Positions 58,296-64,000 of a DNA stretch of 64,000 nucleotides are shown piece after piece (positions within the stretch are counted from its first letter, which is position 1; each line of letters starts with the position of its first letter). The stretch comes from Tupaia tana (lineage: Eukaryota > Chordata > Mammalia > Scandentia > Tupaiidae). Under the pieces are notes generated by a model. That model worked only from the letters and a program-made list of their open reading frames with translations, did no database searches and was not told the origin of the DNA. Position numbers and translations under genes: made by a program. The stretch lies in contig JAKSZU010000029.1 of NCBI GenBank assembly GCA_026018925.1, forward strand, positions 8,183,006-8,247,005, in the 5' to 3' direction.

Positions 58296-58540
58296 TTATA
58301 AAATATTATTATAGTTATGTAGCTAGACTTCCACATGACTGATCATGGGTCCCAGAGCCAGTGGTTTGAAAATCACACCAGGCATGTGTGTGTGCATTCT
58401 CAAGATATCAGGAGAATGGAGAGGGATTGCAGCCTGGAAATCTGCCCTGGGGTGATTTCTCACTTTTCCTCTCACTATCTTTGTCTCTTTTTCTCTCTAG
58501 AGAGCACATGTACCCTACAGCAAACCCTGTTAAGAAAAGT
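58296..58540 (+). mobile_element. SINE-A, 5' truncated
   Basis: Starts within the head (TAGTTATGTAGCTAGACTTC). GCATTCTCAAGATATCAGGA body and ACCCTACAGCAAACCCTG end. Confidence 0.78.
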
Positions 58541-58570
58541 TAGCTATTCTATTTATATACTATCTTAATT

Positions 58571-58816
58571 TCTTTTTTTTTGGAGAGGTTTTCGCTATAG
58601 GGCGCGTGCGCTCGCCAGACAGACAGAGAAAGAGAGATAGAAAGCGAGAAATCACCCCCCAGGGGGGATGGCCACGCCGCAATCCCTTCTCCTCCATTCT
58701 CCTCTCGGGATCTTGGGCACGCACGCACACGCGCCCGGCCACTGGGTCCAGGACTCAAACCACGGTCGACTACATGGGAGTCCAGCAACATAGCCATTAT
58801 GCTAACTGCTGGTCCC
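58571..58816 (-). mobile_element. SINE-A, young near-consensus copy
   Basis: Reverse copy with most CpGs intact: GGCGCGTGCGCTCGCCAGAC, GATGGCCACGCCGCAATCCC and GCTAACTGCTGGTCCC. A short gap follows GCGCCCGGC. Confidence 0.92.
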
Positions 58817-59145
58817 ACTATCTTAATTTTTTAATAAATTTATTCTTTTTTATTTTTTCAAGGTTGGCCACTTATTGGATGAAAATATGTGATCCAGGTT
58901 TAATTAAATTGGTATAAATGTTATGGCTAAAAAAGCCAATGCAAATAAATTCAGGTATTTCTATTAAAGTTTTGAAATGGCCTCTCCCTAGTGGGCACAC
59001 ATGTTCTGTCACAGGTTGAGAAACAATAATAATAATAAATAAATAAAATTTAATTATTACTTTAAGACTGTGTATACAAAAATTATATGAATCAATCATG
59101 TTTATACTTGGGTTACTTCCCAGGATTAATTAATATTTGAATCTT

Positions 59146-59400
59146 TATGACCAGAAGATGGCATAATGGTTACATTGCTTAGCTCCTACATGGCTGACTG
59201 TAGTTCGAGTCCTGTACCTGGTAGATTGAAACTCATGCTGGGTGCGTGTGTGAATGTTTACAATCAGGAGAAGATAATGGAAGAGAAGGCATTGTGGTGT
59301 GGCCATATCCCCTTGGGGGGGTAATATCTGTCTCTCTGTCTCTCTTGGTCTCTACATTGAGTGCATGCACCCTGTAGGAAAAAAATCTTTCTCTAAAAAC
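59146..59400 (+). mobile_element. SINE-A
   Basis: CCAGAAGATGGCATAATGG head, CTGTAGTTCGAGTCCTGTAC B-box, CACCCTGTAGGAAAAAAATC end. Confidence 0.84.
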
Positions 59401-59427
59401 AATTCCAAACTCCAAAACTATGCCAAA

Positions 59428-59681
59428 AAAAATTTTTTGGAGAGGTTTTTGCTATAGGGCATGTGCGCTCACCAAAAAGACGGAGAGACAGAAACTGAGA
59501 AATCACCCCCAAGGGGGATGGCCATGCCACAATCCCTTTTCCTCCATTCTCCTCTTGGGATCTTAGGCATGCATGCACACACGCCCAGTGTGAGTTTTAA
59601 GCCACCAGGTCCAGGACTTGAACCACGGTCGACTACATGGGAGTCCAGTGACATAGCCACTACACTAACTGCTGGTCCCTA
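59428..59681 (-). mobile_element. SINE-A, inverted next to the previous copy
   Basis: TTTTTTGGAGAGGTTTTTGC, GATGGCCATGCCACAATCCC and ACACTAACTGCTGGTCCC. Only 27 bases separate it from the + copy, giving a likely long hairpin. Confidence 0.9.
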
Positions 59682-60517
<836 letters not shown>

Positions 60518-60676
60518 AGAATTACTTACTTAATTTTTTATGCTTCTAATTTGACCAGAGAAGGAAAGAAGAAAAAAGAGGGAAAGTGAGAAAGTAAACC
60601 ACTGGTTCAGGGCTTCAAGCCAAAGTTGACCATGTGGGAATGCAGCTTCTTAACCACCATGCCAACTACCTGCCAC
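60518..60676 (-). mobile_element. SINE-B
   Basis: AATTTGACCAGAGAAGGAAA, AGTGAGAAAGTAAACCAC and CACCATGCCAACTACCTGCC in reverse. Confidence 0.8.
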
Positions 60677-60715
60677 TGTTTTGTTTTGTTTTTGTTTTTG
60701 TTTTTGTTTTAATTT

Positions 60716-60962
60716 TTACAATTTTTGCCATAGGGAGTGTACTTGCAGGAGAGTGAGACAGAAAGACAGTGAGAGGAAAAGTGAAAAATCATCACACCGG
60801 AGTATAACCATGACACAATCCCTTCTCCTTTATTCTCCTGGAATTTGAGCATGTCCACACACATGCCTGGTGTGATTTTTAAGGTTTTTAAGCCACCAGG
60901 TCTGGGACTTGAACTATAGTAGGCCATTTGAGAGGCCAGTGTCTTAATCACTACTCAATCTC
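60716..60962 (-). mobile_element. SINE-A
   Basis: ATTTTTGCCATAGGGAGTGT, GACACAATCCCTTCTCCTTT and CTTAATCACTACTCAATC. The T-rich tail has TTTTG repeats (60678-60712). Confidence 0.8.
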
Positions 60963-61038
60963 ACATTTTTAGTTCTTTTTTTTTTTTAAATTAAAAACAA
61001 AAGTAATACATCCAATGTCCCCTTGTAAGAACAGATTT

Positions 61039-61144
61039 GGGGACCAGCAGATGGCATAATGAATACAACACTGGACTCCCACTTAGTCAAATATGGTTTG
61101 AGTCCCAGACTCTACAGCTTGAGGCTCACACCAGGCATATGTGT

Positions 61145-61196
<52 letters not shown>

Positions 61197-61205
61197 ATGT
61201 TTGTC

Positions 61206-61240
<35 letters not shown>

Positions 61241-61386
61241 CTAAAATTTCAAGAGGAGAATGGAGGAGAAGGAATTGTGGCATGTCCATCCTCTTGGGGT
61301 GGGAGGGTGGCTGCCTTAATGTTTTCTGTCTCTCTGTTTCTGTTTCTCTAGCAAGTACATGAGACCTATACCAAAAACAAAAAATA
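61039..61386 (+). mobile_element. SINE-A with large (GT)n expansion
   Basis: GGGGACCAGCAGATGGCATA head. Two GT runs at about 61151-61192 and 61209-61239, interrupted by TTTATGTTTGTCTTT. GAGGAGAATGGAGGAGAAGG body and ACCTATACCAAAAACAAAAA end. Confidence 0.88.
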
Positions 61387-61489
61387 GCTTTGTGAGAGTT
61401 CCTGAGTGTCTGCAGGCTCCCACTGTGCTCTGAGTACAATCTCTGCAGCTCTGGTGCATCTTCTTTTTCAGAAGGAAAGTACAGTCAGT

Positions 61490-62034
61490 ACATTCACTCT
61501 CTGTTCCCCCTGAAACTTGCATATGCTAATGAGCTGTTATAAGCCAACTCACCCCCAGCTCTCTTCTGGGATTTGTCACCTCCTGTAAAATCATCCTGAA
61601 TAAGTTCTCTTTGAAGTTTCTGATCTTGAGCAGCATATTCAGAAAGTCGATGTTCTACTGTCAGAGGGAAAATGTTTGAAATAAGTTTAGAAAACAGAGT
61701 TGGAGCCATTTGAACCCATTCTGGTGTGAGAGTATACAGGCCTTCACAATATTTGTCATAGTAGAAGATGTGACCTGAGATAGTGTTGTCTGGGCTTCTA
61801 AAGGTAAAGCCATTCTGTTGTAAATGTGCTTTTCTCAACATGTTCCATGAGCAGCTTTATAAAGCCACCTTTTAAGTCTTTGTTAAGCAGGTTTTAATGT
61901 AAAGCTTTCTCATATATAGAAAAAGAGGCACAATGCTCTGTGATGCTCCCATGTATTGTCTAAGAGCTATATTAACTCTTTCAGTATAGAGATCTGCAGG
62001 ACTGGCTTGCAACTCTTTTGAGATGTGAAGTGAT
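61490..62034 (-). pseudogene. Probable processed pseudogene, parent not identified
   Basis: Two minus-strand frames run in succession: first [20 protein letters not shown] then [16 protein letters not shown], and after a stop [20 protein letters not shown], then [19 protein letters not shown] and [20 protein letters not shown]. The text looks protein-derived, with helical and amphipathic stretches, and no intron-like gap. The stop between the frames and one upstream mark it as dead. I do not recognise the parent. Confidence 0.45.
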
Positions 62035-62038
62035 AATT

Positions 62039-62310
62039 TTTTTTCTTGAAGAGAGGCTTTTGCTATAGGATACATGCTCTAACTGGAAAGACAGAGAGAG
62101 ACAGAGAGACAGCAAGAACTCACCCCCAGGTGGGATGGTCATGCCTCAATTCCTTCTCCTCCAGTTTCTTCTCAGGATCTTGGGCATAATATAGGCATAA
62201 ACACAGGCATAAACACGTGCTCTGTGTGAGTTTAAGCCACTGAGTCTGGGACTTGAACCAGACTGCATGGGAGTTCAGCAACATAACCATTACACCATCT
62301 GCTGGTCCCT
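62039..62310 (-). mobile_element. SINE-A
   Basis: TTTTGCTATAGGATACATGC, GATGGTCATGCCTCAATTCC and CATTACACCATCTGCTGGTC with CC. An AGGCATAAACAC unit is repeated in the middle. Confidence 0.88.
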
Positions 62311-62479
62311 CTAAGTGATTCATCTTTTAAATCAAATTACTATACATCTGTTCCAGTGCTGCTGGTTTACACACTCACACAGACAGCTGTATATCTATTC
62401 ATAGGATATAGGGATATAGTCATCCGGATTCTGTATTAAAAGTTCATCTATGTCACTATCTAATTTTGTCCAGAATTTT

Positions 62480-62735
62480 TTTTAGACAGGGATTTTTCCT
62501 ACAGAGCATGTTTGATTGCCAGAGAGAGAAAAAAGATAGACACAGAAAGTGAGAAATCACCCTCTGTAGGTGATGGTCATGTTTCAATTTCTTCACTTTT
62601 ATTCTATTCTCAAGATTTTTGGCACACATACACATTTGCCTGGCATGAATTTCAACCTGCTGTGTCTGGTACTTGAACCACAGTTGATCATATCAACATC
62701 CAGCGCCTAACCACTAAGTGACCTGAAGCCCCCAG
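62480..62735 (-). mobile_element. SINE-A, old
   Basis: TTTAGACAGGGATTTTTCCT, GAAAGTGAGAAATCACCCTC and TAACCACTAAGTGACCTGAA, reverse. Confidence 0.78.
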
Positions 62736-62870
62736 TATGTGCTCTTGTATCTTTAATAGTGATATTCATTAAGAGCTTGGAGGTGGAGGTGTTGAGGATG
62801 ATAGTAGAGCTGGGGTGGGGGTTGCCTTGGCTGCATCCAAGTGGAAGCTCTTTAACATCATGGGCACCCC
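62736..62870. other. Unassigned sequence left of the gap
   Basis: Short, G-rich in part. It is not recognisably L1 and not recognisably monomer. Confidence 0.4.
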
Positions 62871-62970
62871 NNNNNNNNNNNNNNNNNNNNNNNNNNNNNN
62901 NNNNNNNNNNNNNNNNNNNNNNNNNNNNNNNNNNNNNNNNNNNNNNNNNNNNNNNNNNNNNNNNNNNNNN
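62871..62970. other. Assembly gap (100 N)
   Basis: Exactly 100 N, a common placeholder for a gap of unknown size. ORFs crossing it are meaningless. Confidence 0.98.
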
Positions 62971-64000
62971 GTCCCAGGATTGGAACTACTGGGGGCGGTC
63001 CTCCCTCGGAGATCCTGGCCCAGGGGTCGAAAGATGGGGGTGTGGTGTGGATGAACTGAGGGCATTCCAGGCTGAAAGAGGGTGCTTTGGCCTGGGGTCC
63101 CTGGGCTGGCACTACTGGGCGCAGTCCTCCCTCGGAGATCCTGGCACAGGGGTCGAAAGATGGGGGTGTGGTGTGGATGAACTGAGGGCGTTCCTGGCTG
63201 AAAGAGGGGGCTCTGGCCTGGGGGTCCCGGGGCTGGAACTACTGGGGGCAGTCCTCCATCGGAGATCCTGGCCGAGGGGTCGAAAGATGAGGGTGTGGTG
63301 TGGATGAACTGAGGGCATTCCAGGCTGAAAGAGGGGGCTCTTGCCTGGGGGTCCCGGGGCTGGAACTACTGGGGGCAGTCCTCCCTCGGAGATCCTGGCC
63401 CAGGGGTCGAAAGATGGGGGTGTGGTGTGGATGAACTGAGGGCGTTCCTGGCTGAAAGAGGGCCTCTGGCCTGGGGGGTCCCGGGGCTGGAACTACTGGG
63501 GGCAGTCCTCCCTCGGAGATCGTGGCCCAGGGGACGAAAGATGGGGGTGTGGTGTGGATGAACTGAGGGCGTTCCTGGCGGAAAGAGGGGGCTCTGGCCT
63601 GGGGGTCCCGGGGCTGGAACTAATGGTGGCAGTCCTGCCTCAAAGATCCTGGCCCAGGGGTCAAAAGATGGGGGTGTGGTGTGGATGAACTGATGGCGTT
63701 CCTGGCTGAAAGAGGGGGCTCTGGCCTGGGGGTGCCGGGGCTGGAACTACTGGGGGCAGTCCTCTCTCGGAGATCCTGGCCCAGGGGTCGAAAGATGGGG
63801 TGTGGTGTGGATGAACTGAGGGCGTTCCTGTGTGTTGATTCGAAGAGAGAAATTTACAATTGAAAGATGTGGATAACAGGACAGAGAAAGAAAAAAAAAA
63901 GCAAAAAAAATGTACCTGGCTGAATGGGGTGCTCTGGCCTGGGGATACCGGGGCTGGAACTACTGGGGGCAGTCCTCCCTCGGAGATCCTGGCCCAGGGG
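62971..64000 (-). repeat. L1 monomer array, type A variant, inverted (~127 bp, ~8 copies)
   Basis: Units repeat GATCCTGGCCCAGGGGTCGA, AAGATGGGGGTGTGGTGTGG, ATGAACTGAGGGCGTTCCTG, GCTGAAAGAGGGGGCTCTGG and GGCTGGAACTACTGGGGGCA. The reverse complement matches type A monomers of 1-2510 (CGACCCCTGGGCCAGGA, GAGGGAGGACTG) with subtype differences. Units are more alike than in the left array. If this is an L1 5' UTR, the L1 body would run leftward into the gap, but the sequence beyond the gap is not L1. It continues past the window end. Confidence 0.8.
63826..63905 (-). repeat. A/T-rich insertion in the inverted array
   Basis: It holds AAGAGAGAAATTTACAATTG and an A-rich stretch, then GTACCTGGCTGAAT. 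It is the counterpart of 2181-2245: same monomer phase, same core in reverse complement. Confidence 0.7.

Noticed and set aside
62759..63307. ORFs crossing the N gap
   Set aside because: The central part is N and the rest is monomer repeat.

Overview
This is nuclear DNA from a placental mammal, almost entirely transposable elements, with no intact host protein gene visible. The evidence is long LINE-1 (L1) elements with mammalian ORF1/ORF2 proteins, dozens of tRNA-derived SINEs, L1-mobilised processed pseudogenes with A-tails and target-site duplications (TSDs), and class II endogenous retrovirus (ERV) LTRs with 6-bp TSDs. There is no Alu, B1, or carnivore or ruminant SINE. The SINEs carry a B-box like GGTTCGAGTCC and come in two kinds: SINE-A, about 250 bp, ending in CCCTATAGCAAAAACC plus poly-A; and SINE-B, about 150 bp, with a TAAA/TAAT-type tail. 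A lineage with its own tRNA-SINEs, such as colugo (Dermoptera), is compatible, but this is a weak inference.

Layout. 1-8055: L1 number 1, + strand, with about 19 tandem ~130-bp monomers as its 5' UTR, then decayed ORF1 and ORF2. 8056-11935: an older L1 carrying a possible MITE, an RPL21 pseudogene and a SINE. 12-18 kb: SINE-rich DNA with nested copies. 18153-21471: a compact class II (type D-like) provirus with two LTRs, a 6-bp TSD, a four-copy PBS array, a splice donor, a CTE-like RNA export element and a polypurine tract. Its single 488-codon ORF fuses a matrix-like region, a piece of the host oligosaccharyltransferase subunit STT3A, part of capsid and part of the envelope transmembrane region. 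23.8-24.1 kb: a candidate bidirectional promoter (E-box, CRE, ZNF143-type motif) with diverging splice donors.

29.5-30.8 kb: MRPS31 pseudogene, - strand. 34.1-34.4 kb: solo LTR. 38.3-39.5 kb: NPM1 pseudogene, - strand, from the short-C-terminus transcript. 39.65-45.6 kb: L1 number 2, the best preserved, with a second monomer type. 46.5-47.4 kb: a SINE split by a solo LTR. 48.4-54.3 kb: L1 number 3 with a third monomer type. 54-62.7 kb: SINEs and an unidentified pseudogene. 62871-62970: 100-N assembly gap. 62971-64000: the monomer class of L1 number 1 in opposite orientation.

Two observations stand out. One is the retrovirus-like element that carries an in-frame STT3A cDNA segment yet keeps all visible cis-signals for transcription, RNA export, priming and integration. 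The other is the series of L1 lineages whose 5' ends are arrays of different monomers, a promoter design best known from rodents.
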